NCBI GenBank assembly: GCA_030761205.1
Contig: JAULJL010000025.1
Span: forward strand, 5,585,501 to 5,649,500
Source: Fremontodendron californicum
Lineage: Eukaryota; Streptophyta; Magnoliopsida; Malvales; Malvaceae
Reading direction: 5' to 3'
DNA: 64,000 bases
Positions 45,698 to 58,252 of this stretch are shown one piece after another; within the stretch, counting starts at the first letter, position 1, and each line of letters begins with the position of its first letter. The position numbers and the translations under genes were made by a program. Under the pieces are notes generated by a model. That model ran no database searches, had not been told where the DNA came from, and saw only the letters and a program-made list of their open reading frames with translations.

Positions 45698-46781
45698 GAC
45701 AAATTAACTTGCTGAAAGATACTTTTGAGAATAATACCTCGATATGGAATGCTAATGTGATGCCAATATAAGTTATGTAGAACAACATAAGAGGAAAATT
45801 AGTCAGTATATTCACTTGAAAGAATTCAAAAATCAAATAAATAAAAGAATGAAGAAGTTCGGCATTATTTAATTACATAAAATATCAAATATTTTGAGAA
45901 AAACTCATTTTAGGAAAAATTTTGGTCCTTACCTACAAAGAACTTAGTTTGGGTGTTCGTTCACCCTAAGGGTCACAAAATGAACCAATGCGGGCATTTG
46001 GGCCATTCCGGTCATTACCCACTTCATGGTTCAAAAATAAACAAAAGTAGTGAAGGGTAAGAGGCGTTTCTTCGCGTGTCCTAATTTCAGGTGAATTTCT
46101 AGATATCGGGTAGGAAAGGCTCTACTTAGGGTGAGTTTCTTATGGCGTTCTAACATGAAATTCGGATTCATAATCTAAAAGTCCTCAAATTGTTCCTCAC
46201 TGTCGTCTGTGAAGGCTAGCAAGGCACCCCGATCCTCACCCGTTATAGGCTTCCAATGGAAAGGGTTTAATATGAGCGAGAGATTTTTCGCTAGCCCGTG
46301 CGGAGATTATTATCTCACGAGAGCGTAGGTACTTTCTTTCTCTAAAAGCGATTCGCTAGCCCATGCGGAGGTTATTACCTCATGATAGCATAAGTACTTT
46401 ACTTTTTTCTAAAGGGATATAGCTCGGGTATAGAGCTTATGTATGAAATACACGTGTTCGTGTGTGAGAAGGAACAAACAAACCTTCGACTATTTTTCTA
46501 CGACCCTTTATTCTAAACATCCCATGATTAAAAATAATAAATAAAGGACATAATTAAAAACATGAGTAAAAAAAAACAAATACCAAGACATAAGTGTAAG
46601 CAAAATAAAGAAAAGAAAAAAATAATAATGATGAATGAATAACTAAATTAATTAAATAAAGAGAATTAAAAATAAGAGAATTAAAATTAAAGACCATTTA
46701 AATTCACTAAATTGAGATTTTAAGATAACACGTGATTAATGTATGGCTCGACTCTCGAAGTTCCTAGCGGAGTCGCCAAGC
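45698..46781 (-). other. Leader and primer-binding site of the large Gypsy element
   Basis: Noncoding. The minus-strand primer site TGGCGACTCCGCTAGGAA (46778 down to 46761) is three bases inside the LTR. The leader carries two related blocks of about 60 bp (46285-46400, ttcgctagccc...gcggag), as in the truncated relative at 19250-19370. Confidence 0.65.
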
Positions 46782-48254
46782 TGTCATAACGGTTTTTCGA
46801 CCGCTAAGACAATTTTGAAAACAATGGAGTCGCCACCAATCTTTTTTGTTAGGTGTGATTGGCCACCTATTAAAATCGGTTTTAGTGAAATATTTTAAAA
46901 TTAATTAAAAAAATTTGAAACCAATTTCGAAGTTTGCGTTTTAAACCAGAGAGAAAACCAAATCAGGTTCGGGAGTCGGTTACGTGCGGGGAAGGATTAG
47001 CACCCCCGCGACGTCCGTTTAGAAAACGGTACCATTTAATCACGTGTTATCTTAAATCTCGACTTAATGGACTTGACTATTTAAAAATAATTCTCTTTTT
47101 TATTCTTATTTTTATTTTTTTCATAACATGTCTATTCTTTTTTCTTTTTTATAGAATTTTCTTTTTTTTTTTTTTGAAAAATGAAAGTGAACGTAAATCT
47201 ATGATCGAGAATACTCATTAAATATTTTCAACACTTTTGGTGGTATTTAACGAGATCCTCTCACCTCAAGATATCTTCGGAATCACAACTGTGACATCCT
47301 TCGAATTCCATCGTCGGCAATTTACACCCATTTTTGTGTGTGTATGATGTGAAAATTTAAACATAGAATGCACACGAATAAACATATAACACATATGATT
47401 AAATACCTGTTTATACGATTAGACATACGAAGTATAATGTAAAAAGGAAAGCACGAGCATGGCAAAATATCGAGCACGTAAACATTCATTTTTTATTCTT
47501 TGATTATTTCCATTTTCGAGATGAAAACGAACTTTTGTATCGAGGATATCGCTAAATAATCCCACCACTCGTGGTGATATTTAACGAAATTCTCTCACCT
47601 CAGGATATCTTAGGAATCACAACTGTGACATCCTTCAAATTCCGTCATCGGCAAATCTGTATTCAACCCTTTATGTTTATTTATTAAACATTTTCTAACC
47701 ATAATGCTTCAAGCCTTCTACTACAAACTCGTATTTCGTGACATTAAAATATTATGCTATATTTGAACAAATTGTAAATACCAATAACAAGACATATTTA
47801 AAATAGGGTAATAAATAATAACCACAAATAATAAGATACATTGAAAGATACTACAACACTAAAATCTGAACAATATAATATATTAAAATAATACAATATT
47901 AAAAAACGCTAATAATATAATATGCTAAAATAACGCAATATTTAAAATAATGTACTATTTAAACATGTTACTACATTAAACATATTATCAAAATATACTA
48001 CCATATAAAAAAAATAACAAAATATATTAAAACATATTATGATACTTAAATACTAATATAATAATATTATTAAAATATACTAACATATTTAAAAATAACA
48101 AAAGTGACAAAACATGTTAAAATATGTTATGACATTAAAATACACAAAAATAATGAAACCTATTAACATATATTACAACATTTAAAACAAGAAAAACATA
48201 ATATATATATATATACTTTGATAAGTAAATAAATAAATAAAAATAAATTTTACC

Positions 48255-51043
48255 TGTCATAACGGTTTTTTGGACCGCTACGACGTTAATTTGAAAACGC
48301 AAAATGGAGTGGAGTCGCCACCAATCTTTTTTTGCTAGGTGTGATTGGCCACCTATTAAAACCGATTTTAGTAAAATATTTTAAAATTAATTAAAACATT
48401 TTTCTAAAACCAATTTCGAAGTCCGCGCTTTGAACCAGAGAGAAAAACAAAGTTGGTTTCGGGAGTTGGTTACGTGCGGGGAAGGATTAGCACCCCCGCA
48501 ATGCCCATTTAGAAAACAGTACCATTTAATCACGTGTTATCTTAAATCTCGATTTAATGGACTCGACATCACTATTTAAAAAATAATTCTCTTTTCTTTT
48601 TATTTTATTTTATTAAAAAAACATGTTTATTATTTTTTTGAACTTTCTTGAACTGTTATTATTTTTTTTCAAAAACGAAAGTGAACACAAATTTATTATC
48701 GAAAATACTCATTAAATATTCCCGACACTCTCGGTGGTATTTAACGAGATCTTCTCACCTCAAGACATCTTAGGAATCACAACCGTGATATCCTTCGAAT
48801 TCCGTCGTCGGCAATTTACATCCATTTTTTATTCAAATGCGTATGATGCGAATATTTAAATATCGGATGCATACGACTTAGCATATAACTATAAAATTAA
48901 ACATGCAAATCATAATATTAAAAATACGAGCATGGCAAAAATATCGAGCGCATTCACTATTTATTCATTTTTATTATTTTCATTTTTTATGAATTTTTAT
49001 ATCGAGCATATCGCTAAATACTCCCACCACTTGTGGTGATATTTAACGAAATTCTCTTACCTCAAGATATCTTAGGAATTACTACCGTGACGTCTTTCGA
49101 ATTCCATCGTCGGTAACTTGCATTTATTAAAATCTTTTTTTTTTGAAAAGTAAATTAAAATGCTTTTAATAATTATTTCCGAAATAAAAGAAATTATCTA
49201 TGTAAGAATAATTCTCGAATCACTCCGATATTTTCGATAGTATTTCGATTATTATTCTTATTCGGACTATTTCAAAGAACGATTGATGTTCCGACCATTC
49301 CGAGAAAGAGATCCGTTTTAGAGAATTTTATTTACCGAAAATAATTTTAAAAGACATGTATTAATTAGAAAAATTATTATTTTAATATTTTAAAATCGAA
49401 ACCGAATAACAAAAATATATCGAATGCCGGACAAAAATAAATAAATACAAATAGTAATGAAAATAAATAAGAAAATTAAAATCATACCTGACAAATGTCG
49501 AGAATCCGAAAAATCAAAATGCCGGACTTGATCTTCGTAAAATCACCTGAAAAATGTCAAAAATAAAAAAAATCAAAACTTAAAAATCGATAATCGTAAA
49601 ATTTATTTATTGTTATTTTTTATTTATTTATATTATTTTTTTAATTAAATGTTTTTTCTTTTTTTAATTTTTAGTTTTACTTACTTATTATTTTTTTTCT
49701 TTTTTTTATATATATTTTTTTATTTTAATTTTAATTTTAATTTTAATTTTAATTTTAATTTTAATTTAATTTAATTTTATTTTATTTTAATTTTATTTTA
49801 TTTTAATTTTAATTTTTATTAATGTTTATTAGTTTTTTCTTTTTCTTTTTCTTTTTTCTTTTCTTTCCTGGCCCAGGATCAGGCCTGGCCTGCTGGGCCA
49901 GGTCCGAACCTGGCCTGCTGGCCAAGGGCCTGGCCCAGTTCTCTTTTTTTTTTCGCCCGAAACGGGTCGGGTGCGCGAGCCCAGGGTCGACCCGCGGGTC
50001 CGCGCGCGGGTCCTGCTGACCCGCTTCCAGGGGCCAAAACGGCGTCGATTTGGCGCCCTTTTTTTTTTTACGGACCCGGGTCAGGCGCGCGGACCCCGGG
50101 TAGACCCGTGGGTCCAGGTGCGGACTCAGGGTCAAAATGGCGTCGTGTTGACGCCGTTCTTTTTCTTTTTAAAAAAAAAGGCGGGTGACTCGCGCGGACC
50201 CCGGGTCGACCTGCGAGTCGACGTGCGGGTCACCTCGACCCGCGTTAGGGGTCTATAAATAGCTCCATTTTTTTGATTTTTTCATTTTTTCCTTTTTTTT
50301 TGCTCCTTCTTCTCTCCCAGCCCCCTCACCAGATTCCCAGTATCCGGCGACCGGCCACCGCGCCGGTCGTTGTGCCTCGCCGGCGGCCGGTGGTTCCCAA
50401 ATTTCAGATCTGAGTCCGTTTTGCCCGAAACGGAGCCGAATCCTGTAGATCTAAAGGGGACTCTTCGACTTTTCTTCCCCTTTTTTTCTTTTTTTTTTTT
50501 TTGATTTTTTCTTCTGTGTTTGCTGTTTGGTTTTTGTGTTTTGCAGGGATTTTTTTTGGTTTGGTGGGGATCGACCTGGGTTTTTTGGTGGGTTCCTCCT
50601 CCTGGGGAGATCCGAATCAGTGGGGGTCTTTTTTGGGAGCGGTCTGAATCCGGGTGAGGGGTCTCCGAATCGGTGGTTCTGGCTTCTTTTCGTGATTGTG
50701 TTGGGGGCTTTGTTTTATGGAGGGGGGTTGAGTGTTTGGGGTTGGGTTGGGTGGAGTGGGTGGCTGGTTGAGTGTGGGTGAGGGTGGCGTGTGGCAGAGG
50801 GCTGTCGGGGGTGATGGTGGCTGGTGGCAGGGGCTAGGCTAGTGGCAGGTTAGGGTTAGGTTGGGGCTAGGGTTTCTGGTTAGGGGAAATGGGCCAGAAA
50901 ATTGGGCATGGTTTGGGCCAGAAAATTGGGCCTGTACAGCAGGCCTGATGGGCCTGTGGATCGGGCCTGCTGAATAGCAGGCCCTGTTTGCGAGTGGCCC
51001 GGGTCGGATTCGAATCCGACCCGGGCAAAAAACCGTTGCTACA
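48255..51043 (-). repeat. Solo LTR (2789 bp) inside the Gypsy 5' LTR
   Basis: Begins TGTCATAACGG, ends ...CCGTTGCTACA, and is flanked by the perfect 5-bp duplication TTACC (48250-48254, 51044-51048). No internal region is present. It is a related but distinct LTR subfamily, with its own ttttaa-rich stretch (49620-49830) and a GC-rich U3 (49860-51043). The partial LTR at 62134-64000 is the same subfamily in the opposite orientation. Confidence 0.92.
50997..51026. repeat. Perfect 30-bp GC-rich palindrome in the LTR terminus
   Basis: The half-site GCCCGGGTCGGATTC is followed directly by its exact reverse complement, ending 17 bp from the LTR edge. Imperfect counterparts at the same place in other LTRs are 28400-28429, 52366-52395 and 62151-62180. 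Confidence 0.95.
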
Positions 51044-52417
51044 TTACCTAATTGGGCCTGAGGTCGGGCTCGAGTTTGATGGCGTTTGGACCTGGGCTGG
51101 GTAGGCTAGGAAGTCCAACGGATGGCAAAGAGGGTTTGGGCCCAAATTTTTTTTCTTTTTCTTTTCTTTTTTTCTTTTTTTTTTCTTTTTTTTTTTTCAT
51201 TTTTTTCATTTTTTTTCTTCTTTTTTCTCCATTTTTCCTTCTCTTCTGGCCCGTACCGGGTCAGCTACGCGGGTCGAATCCTCTCCTAGTGACCCGCGCG
51301 GATCCTGCCCGTTCTCTTTATATATATATACCAAAACTACGTCGTTTTGGCTTTTTGTCTTTTTTTTATGAGCTGGTCGGGTGCGCAGGTTTCGGACCCG
51401 GGTTAGGTGGACGCGCGGATCCTGGCTTCCTTTAAGTGAAACGGTGCGTTTTCACCGTTATAAAAGTAAAATAAATGATTTTTTTTTTTAAAATTCAGAA
51501 CTCTCTCTCTCTAACCCAAAACCCTATTCTTTCTCTCTTCAAACCAGCCCAAAAAATGGCGCCGGACCTCCGTGCCGACCGTCCTGCCTCGTTGTGCCAG
51601 AGCTCCTCTCCGATCCGATAAGGGCCCAAAATGATCGGTTTCTTCTCCTCTCCACTAGTGTTGACCGAAACCAAATCCTAAATCGTAGATTTTAGCCCAA
51701 AACCTCGAAACTCTTCCACTTTCGATCCCTCAAAACCTCCGCTGACCTTGGCCAAAACCCCTCCGATGACTCTTACTAAACCTAAACCCAACACGAGCGA
51801 TTCGAATCGCTCTAAACTCCAGATCTGAAACCAAAAACAAAATCTTCATTTTTTTTTTTGTTGGCTTTGTTTTTTTTTTTTGTTATTGTTTTTTTTTTTC
51901 TTGACTAGTGATTGTTGCTTTTGGGATTGTTTTTCTTGTTTTTTTTTTCTTGGGCTCCGTAAAAAAAATCTTTTTCTTCTGATGCCCCCTTTTATGGGGT
52001 TTTGAATCCCGGTTCCAAGAAGATCACAGATCTTCTAGGATGTGAGGCTTGCTTTTGGGGTTGGTTTTGGCTGGATCGGGATTGTGTGTACGTGTGGTTA
52101 GTGGGTTAGGGTCTGTGGCAAGTCTTTTTTTGGGGTGGCGTGAATGGGATGGCTACCTGGAGAAATGATGGTGGCTACCAAGGGGAGTGGCTGTGGTTGG
52201 GGGGATGGCTGCCTGGGGGTGGCTGCCGAAGGCTAGGGTTGCTAGGTTTATGGTTTGCTAAGGTTTAGGCCTGATGGGAATGGGCGTGATGGGAATGGAG
52301 GCCAGGCAACAGGCCTGGTGTCTTGGCTGCCTGGGTGGGCTGCCCTGACATTGGGCCTGCAGATGGCGCAGGTCGGGTTTGGATCCGACCAAGGCTAAAA
52401 ACGGTTGCAACACAATT

Positions 52418-53248
52418 TAATTACATCTTGTGCCTTGACTTTTACTGGTTTTATCTAATAATCATTTCAATAATCTTATTACGAAACTTAATTCATAATT
52501 ATTATTGACACACTTACACTTTGTCCAGAAAATTCAATGATCAAGTATTGAAAATCCGTCAAGAGATATATTGTACGAATTTCATATTGTTAATTAATAA
52601 CTTTCACTAGTTATAAATATCTTCACCAAGTTATTGACTTGCGAATAAATCTCACCAATTAACAACTCAAATGAATAAACATTTACAAATATGAAATTAT
52701 AATTAACTCAAGAATAAGATTGAAGTAAAATCAATAACTATGAAATTTAATAACTCCGATAGTTATTTAAGAGTTAATTAAATCTCATTTATGATTCAGT
52801 TCAATGTAAACATGAACTACATCAGTAAATTCACATATGATCAAGAGAAATTAATCGATGATAGTTATTTAAGATTAATTAAATGTCATTTATATCTAAT
52901 TCAATGTAGATAAACTATACCAGTAAATTTACATAGGATCAAGAGAAATTAATCGATGAATTTACAAGAAAATTCTTATACCACTCTTTTCGAGAGTTTA
53001 CAAAAATTCTATAAAAATTAAAGAAAGAAAAAACAAGAGAGAAACATTATGATAGACCACCCATCTTGCTACAACCTAAAGGGTTGAGACTAACCAAAAT
53101 ATAAAAAAATTATAAACCACCATAAATTAACAAAGCCACCATCATTCAACAAAAAATGATATCAAATAATCCTAATGTCACCCATCTAAAACATAAATAT
53201 AATACATTAATATGAACCTTTTGTATTAACAACAAACCTACTTCGTAT
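52418..53248. other. AT-rich DNA with a 102-bp tandem duplication
   Basis: No gene seen. gatagttatttaag... starts at 52758 and again at 52860, giving two similar units of about 100 bp. The sequence may be the far half of an older LTR interrupted by the Gypsy insertion. Confidence 0.55.
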
Positions 53249-53420
53249 CACTACAAGAAATTTGGTTATTTGTGATAATTTATTCAATGACGTGTGTTTT
53301 TTATATCACAAATTTATATCATTATGTGACAAAATTGAAATAACGTTAGCTATCTATTTAACATTTTATTATGCGTGACGTTTTATATCCAAAATTGTGT
53401 AAGCTTGTGATATTGTCCAA
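53249..53420 (+). mobile_element. Possible CACTA-element terminus
   Basis: CACTACAAGAAATTTGG at 53249 matches the usual start of plant CACTA (En/Spm) inverted repeats. It is followed by repeated tgtgat/tatcac motifs typical of their subterminal regions. No matching opposite end was found, so this is at best a fragment. Confidence 0.45.
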
Positions 53421-53454
53421 TTTAAAATTTAATTTAAATAAATTAACATATACA

Positions 53455-53870
53455 ATTGTGAAAATATCATGTTAAATAATATTATTTGCATAATAACAAA
53501 GTAATTAATCAATAGATTATAATTTTTCGGAATTTTTTCATTGAGTCTTGACTATATAATATTCACATTGAAAGACCTTTTTCGCTATTCCTACTCTCGA
53601 TTTGCACAAGTAACGTGTGAACTCTTTTTTCTGATTCTAAATCCTTTCCCAATATCAAAGAACAAATGAATAGTTTGTTAGGCAAAGTCAGAAGAGAATA
53701 GTTTTTAACTATGTGAAATTAGAATTTGAAAAAATTTATTTTTTTCTCTGTCTTTTCACATTTGTGTTTTGAAATTTCTTTTAAAATTTTTTGATTTCTC
53801 AATCTTCTTCCTTTGCTCTCTTGGTTTTTTCTTTTTAATACAAAAAAAATTTCTCTTTTAACACAAAAGC
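53455..53870 (+). repeat. Dispersed repeat, right copy
   Basis: Diverged counterpart of 24845-25260 in the same orientation, ending in tttttctttttaatacaaaa. No coding capacity. Confidence 0.55.
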
Positions 53871-56008
53871 TCCAAAAAAATAAAATAAAACCAATATATC
53901 TGAAGAGCCCAAATATAAAACAAAATCAATTTCAAAATCAAATTTTTTATATTTATCTACTCCCCTTAAAATATTATTTACCTTACCTTTTATTCTCTTA
54001 ATTTTATTTCTAAAATTAATAAAAAATATTTTGTAAAATATATATTCCTAACAATATGTTGTTGTACCCCAAGAACAATATCTGAGGGATAATAAAAAAT
54101 ATATGAATGCAAAGGCAAGGAAGAAAGCAACAGGGCTTTGACCTTAGCACAAAATTATAAAGATAATATAAAAGCATTTGACCAAATCTTGTTAGGTTAG
54201 ATAGGGTGGATGAAATTATGCACCTGATTTTCAATGTCTTTGAATTGAGTTTCCTAGCTGCAGTGCTGGCCTTAATGCTAGCTTCTCAACAAAACGCAGC
54301 TTACGCGCCCTTTCACCCTTTTTAGAGTAACAATTGTCAAAATTAAGCAAGACCACAAATTTTGTTATATATTTTATATTGATATGTTCAATATTATTAA
54401 ATAATATTTATAATTGTTATAAGTATTATTTCTTTAAATACGTATTAAATATCTCAAATTACTTTTATAATTTTTAATACTTAAAATTATAATTATTATT
54501 TTAATGTAAAATGACATGTTTCAATATTTTAGTTAAATAAAATTTTCAAAATTTTAAATGATATAAATAACATTAAAACATATATAAAAAATAAGTTATT
54601 AATACATTTAAAGAATAGTATCTTTAATAATAATCTTTCATTCTCATCTCATCGTAACTGTTTTTTTTTTATTCAAACACATATTTCACAATTAATTTTA
54701 ATTTCACTACAATAATTCTCAATTTCATCAATACATTAATTAATTAATTTCATTGTCATTATTATTTTTAATTTCACGAAAACGAATCTAACCATTGATC
54801 CAAATAGACATTTAATCAATTTGCAAACGTCAAGAATATTAATGTGATTTACTTATGGTTATATGGAAAGTTTTGTAGTGATTAGACCAAATTGCTGATG
54901 AAAGCTAACGTAGATGAGCACTTTTATGTGGAAATAATTCAATGGACAATGAACACTGTGTCAAATTTTCTTCTATTGTCGATAGCATGCTTTAACTACC
55001 TTACCGTCCAATCATTATCAACTTTCAGATGCACAAATACGGTCAAGCTAAGATCGTACTTATCATTTATCACTATTATCCAATTTCGTTTCATGGTAAA
55101 TTAGTTAGCAACATTTTTCTACACTCAATGTAAATTACTTGTTCAAATTAAGGACCTCTAATAATTCAACCAATCAATTTAATAACAAAATGGTGGCAAG
55201 CCATTGTCAAAATGTTTAGATAGGGAAGTTGTAGATGCTATAACAAATCAGCATAAGAAAAAATATATATCTCAAGATATAATCTATGAATTGATTGAAG
55301 TTAAAATTTCAATGGGGATCAACATTTTGCATCAATCATAATTGCTTTGACTTTTAGTACTCACATTGGCAATTATGATCAAATAAATAATAATAGCTTT
55401 ATATCACACCACCATCTATTTCCATCTAAAAAAAATCATCTACATAATTTCAAAAAATCTTGCTATTTATTAATATATATATATATATTCTAAATTGATC
55501 TCAATTAATTTAAAATTAAAATTTTATAGTAATAAGGTTAGGAATTTTGATTTGATCATAATTATCTCTCTGAACGATCTTGAATGTGCACTCCCCATAT
55601 CTGCCTCTGTCTAGTGCATTTAGGATTTTACTCCTGAAATGTTCTCTACAAGGATTGAATGCGGATTGACAAAAAAAATAAAAAAAAAAAAAACTCCTTC
55701 CTTACCAGCTAACCTAATCCCTTGTGGGTTAAAATTGAAATTTATTTAATTTGAGTGCTTAATGAGTTTAATAAAAACTTCAAATGAATAAATTACAGCA
55801 CATATCATGATCTTTGTGCAAGATTTTATTTTTATCTGTGATATCTTTAAAATTCAATTTTTGGGTTTATGATCTTTTAAAAGTTTTTAAATTCATCCAT
55901 TCTCGTCAGTTAATGATGCATAATTTGCCATCTCAGCACCACATGCACTTTCACATGAATGTCTACGAGCAGGATGTTTGATTTTTGAGCTCGAAATCTT
56001 ATCCTACG
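53871..56008. other. AT-rich intergenic DNA
   Basis: No supportable gene or RNA in about 2.1 kb. Short open frames here (for example 54892-55104) lack any family resemblance or coding-like composition. Confidence 0.6.
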
Positions 56009-56307
56009 TAGATGTCTCGTGATAAGAGTCGGGCCGCGGTCCGAATTTTTTTTTATTTTTTTGTCCAGGCCTGGATCTGAGTCGGATAGGGCCGGGTCGG
56101 CCCGCCGGTCCATATTTACTGTTCACTATATTAAAATATATATTATTTTTTTTCTATATATTTTTAAAATTAAATTTAAAAAATATTATTTTTTTATCAG
56201 ATGAACAGTGATCCGAGCCGGATCGGATCGGCCCGGATCACTAAAAGACTTGCCCAAATCTGACCTAATACGGGCCGGACGGGCTGTCCAACCTGTGAAC
56301 AAGTCTA
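56009..56307. mobile_element. hAT-like MITE, reversed member of the CCTGTTCA family
   Basis: GC-rich tips (gggccgggtcggcccg..., ...gcccggatcac) and an AT-rich core with atgaacagtgat as in the elements at 8507 and 22642, but inverted. The right tip ...CCTGTGAACAAGTCTA corresponds to their left tip. No good 8-bp duplication was found, so the ends are less certain. Confidence 0.65.
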
Positions 56308-56793
56308 GTGATACTAACATAACTGAATTAATGGATTTGGAACATTTTTAAAAATTATAGATCCAAAAGTTGAACTTTAAAGGTCACAACTAAACGTAAA
56401 ATATATTATTCAAAAATCATGAATAATTAGTGCATTTTACTCAACTTCAACTATGATAACACAGTTTTTACTATATTATACTTACAAGATAGATTTAGAG
56501 CATATATATTCTTTGCAAGTAAGGTATTCATGGTGAATAGGGATATATAAATATATAATATTTTTTTCATATACTATAGTATATTTATGGACCTACTATC
56601 ATGGCATAATTAATTAGTTTATACTTAATTTCATGTGCATTTATACAACATAAATTAATGGATAAATAGTGTTATATATGAACGTACATATGTAATACGT
56701 AGAGGAACAGGTACGTGTCTGAAGGCCGGCGCCAAATTCCATTGACTTCAATCTTGGTAACGCTTCTTCTTGTTTCCTGTTTCCTGTTTCCAA

Positions 56794-56944
56794 CTATATA
56801 TATGGAGGTCATCGTTACTTTGGATCCACCCCTTACACTTTTCTCCATCTTCTCTTCTAGCTAGCCATCTCACTCCTTCACGTAAACTTCACCATCCGTT
56901 ACATTTGCATACTTCGTTTTCTTTTTCTTTTTCAAGGAAAATCA
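56794..56944 (+). promoter_or_regulatory. MYB core promoter and 5' leader
   Basis: TATA-like box ctatatatatgg at about 56794-56805, 140-150 nt before the ATG, followed by a pyrimidine-rich leader (ctttttctttttcaaggaaaatca). The transcription start was not determined. Confidence 0.6.
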
Positions 56945-57362
56945 ATGGGGAGAACACCTTGCTGCGACAAGAATAATGGCCTCAAGAAAGGTCCCTGGAC
57001 TCCCGAGGAAGATCTTATGCTTAGTAATTATATTCAGATTCATGGCCCCGGAAACTGGCGTAAACTCCCTAAGAATGCTGGTATAAAATTATTTCTCTCG
57101 TATCTGCGCAATGATCATTTAAATATTTTTATTGTGTTTCATGCTCTGATGATGATGCTTTTATTTGAACTGTTTAGGGCTCCAAAGATGTGGAAAGAGT
57201 TGCCGTCTCAGATGGGCAAACTACCTTAGACCTGATATCAAAAGAGGAAGGTTTTCGTTTGAAGAAGAAGAGACTATAATTCAACTACACAGTATTTTAG
57301 GAAACAAGTAGGTTACAAATTTTCTTCTATCTAATTTCAATTTTTCATTAAAACCTAATAAA

Positions 57363-57398
<36 letters not shown>

Positions 57399-58252
57399 CG
57401 GTAATCATTTTCATGTCGATTGATGACCTTGAACCTTACACATTTTCCTTTCTCAGGTGGTCGGCTATTGCAGCTCGCTTGCCAGGCAGGACCGACAATG
57501 AAATCAAGAATTACTGGAACACTCATATCAGGAAAAGGCTTCTAAGAAATGGAATTGATCCTGTGACACATGCTCAACGCCTTGATTTTCTTGACCTTTC
57601 CTCCATTCTCAGCTCAACTTTGTGCTGCAACCAATCTCTTCTCAATGTGTCAAACTTGTTAGGTACACAAGCTCTCCTAAATCCTGAACTGCTAAGGCTA
57701 GCTAACACCCTCTCATCGTTGAAACAAGAAAACCCAGAAATACTGCTACAATATCTCCAGCAAAACCAGCTTTCCAATTCTCAACAAAATCTAGTTCCCA
57801 CGTTACAACCAAGTCAGCTTCAAGTTCAAGCTCCCATTCAAAATGCTTCAACTTGCACCACATCTACTATTCCTTGTACTTCGGTGCTAAGCCAAACAGA
57901 ACTCCTGCAAGCCACTGGTGAAAGGTTTTCTTCCAATATGATAAACTGCAGCTACCCAAATTCCCAAGAAAATTTGACTAATGCATTTGTTTCGCAACCA
58001 AATTATGCGCACTGTAGCCCAAATCCAACATTTCCCCTTGTATCTGAAAATTCGGACTTCCAATCACAGGATGGCAGCCAGAATTTTAGCTTTGATTCTT
58101 TGAGGTCAACGCCGATATCAAGTCCAACTCCTTTGAATACATCATCTACATTCATCAACGGCAGCAGTACCGATGAGGAGATAGAAAGATTCAGCAGCTT
58201 GCTCAAGTTTGAAATTCCAGAGAGTTTGGATATCAATGATTATTTTATGTAA
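56945..58252 (+). CDS. R2R3-MYB transcription factor, subgroup 11-like (MYB41/74/102 type)
   Basis: Three exons: 56945-57080, 57178-57307 and 57457-58252, with GT-AG introns of 97 and 149 bp. The 136- and 130-nt first exons are typical of plant R2R3-MYBs. The spliced frame is 353 residues. R2 spans about residues 14-64 (GPWTPEEDLMLSNYIQIHGP onward) and R3 about 67-115, with the usual LPGRTDNEIKNYWNTH recognition-helix end. The bHLH-contact motif in R3 is not conserved. After R3, IDPVTHAQRLDFLDLSSILS and the acidic end (STDEE, KFEIPESLDINDYF) match subgroup 11 factors, which in Arabidopsis act in ABA, drought, wounding and suberin/cutin responses. It is a nuclear DNA-binding protein. Intron 2 contains an AT microsatellite. 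The exact orthologue is inferred, not proven. Confidence 0.93.
57365..57394. repeat. AT microsatellite in MYB intron 2
   Basis: About 15 AT units between the donor at 57308 and the acceptor ending at 57456. It is a likely length-polymorphic marker. Confidence 0.95.

Larger units (their letters stand above)
25567..52412 (-). mobile_element. Large nested Ty3/Gypsy (Tat/Ogre-like) element, defective
   Basis: Full-length by its ends: TG...CA LTRs and the perfect 5-bp target duplication CAATT (25562-25566 and 52413-52417). On the minus strand the order is 5' LTR, primer site, leader, gag, protease, partial reverse transcriptase, deletion, polypurine tract, 3' LTR. Removing the two later insertions leaves about 15 kb. 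RNase H and integrase are absent and gag-pol has many stops and frame breaks, so it is not autonomous. The LTRs differ visibly (roughly 9% in the stretch I compared), so the insertion is old relative to the element nested in it. Confidence 0.9.
46782..52412 (-). repeat. 5' LTR of the large Gypsy element, split by a solo LTR
   Basis: The LTR runs 46782-48254 and resumes at 51049-52412, net about 2.84 kb against 2.88 kb for its partner. The resumption matches the partner at 27064 (ttacctaattgggcctgagg). GC-rich U3 lies at 51044-52412. Confidence 0.9.

Noticed and set aside
56019..56315. gtgataag/gtgatact as an 8-bp target duplication for the MITE at 56009
   Set aside because: Only six of eight bases agree, and using it would remove the recognisable left tip of the element.
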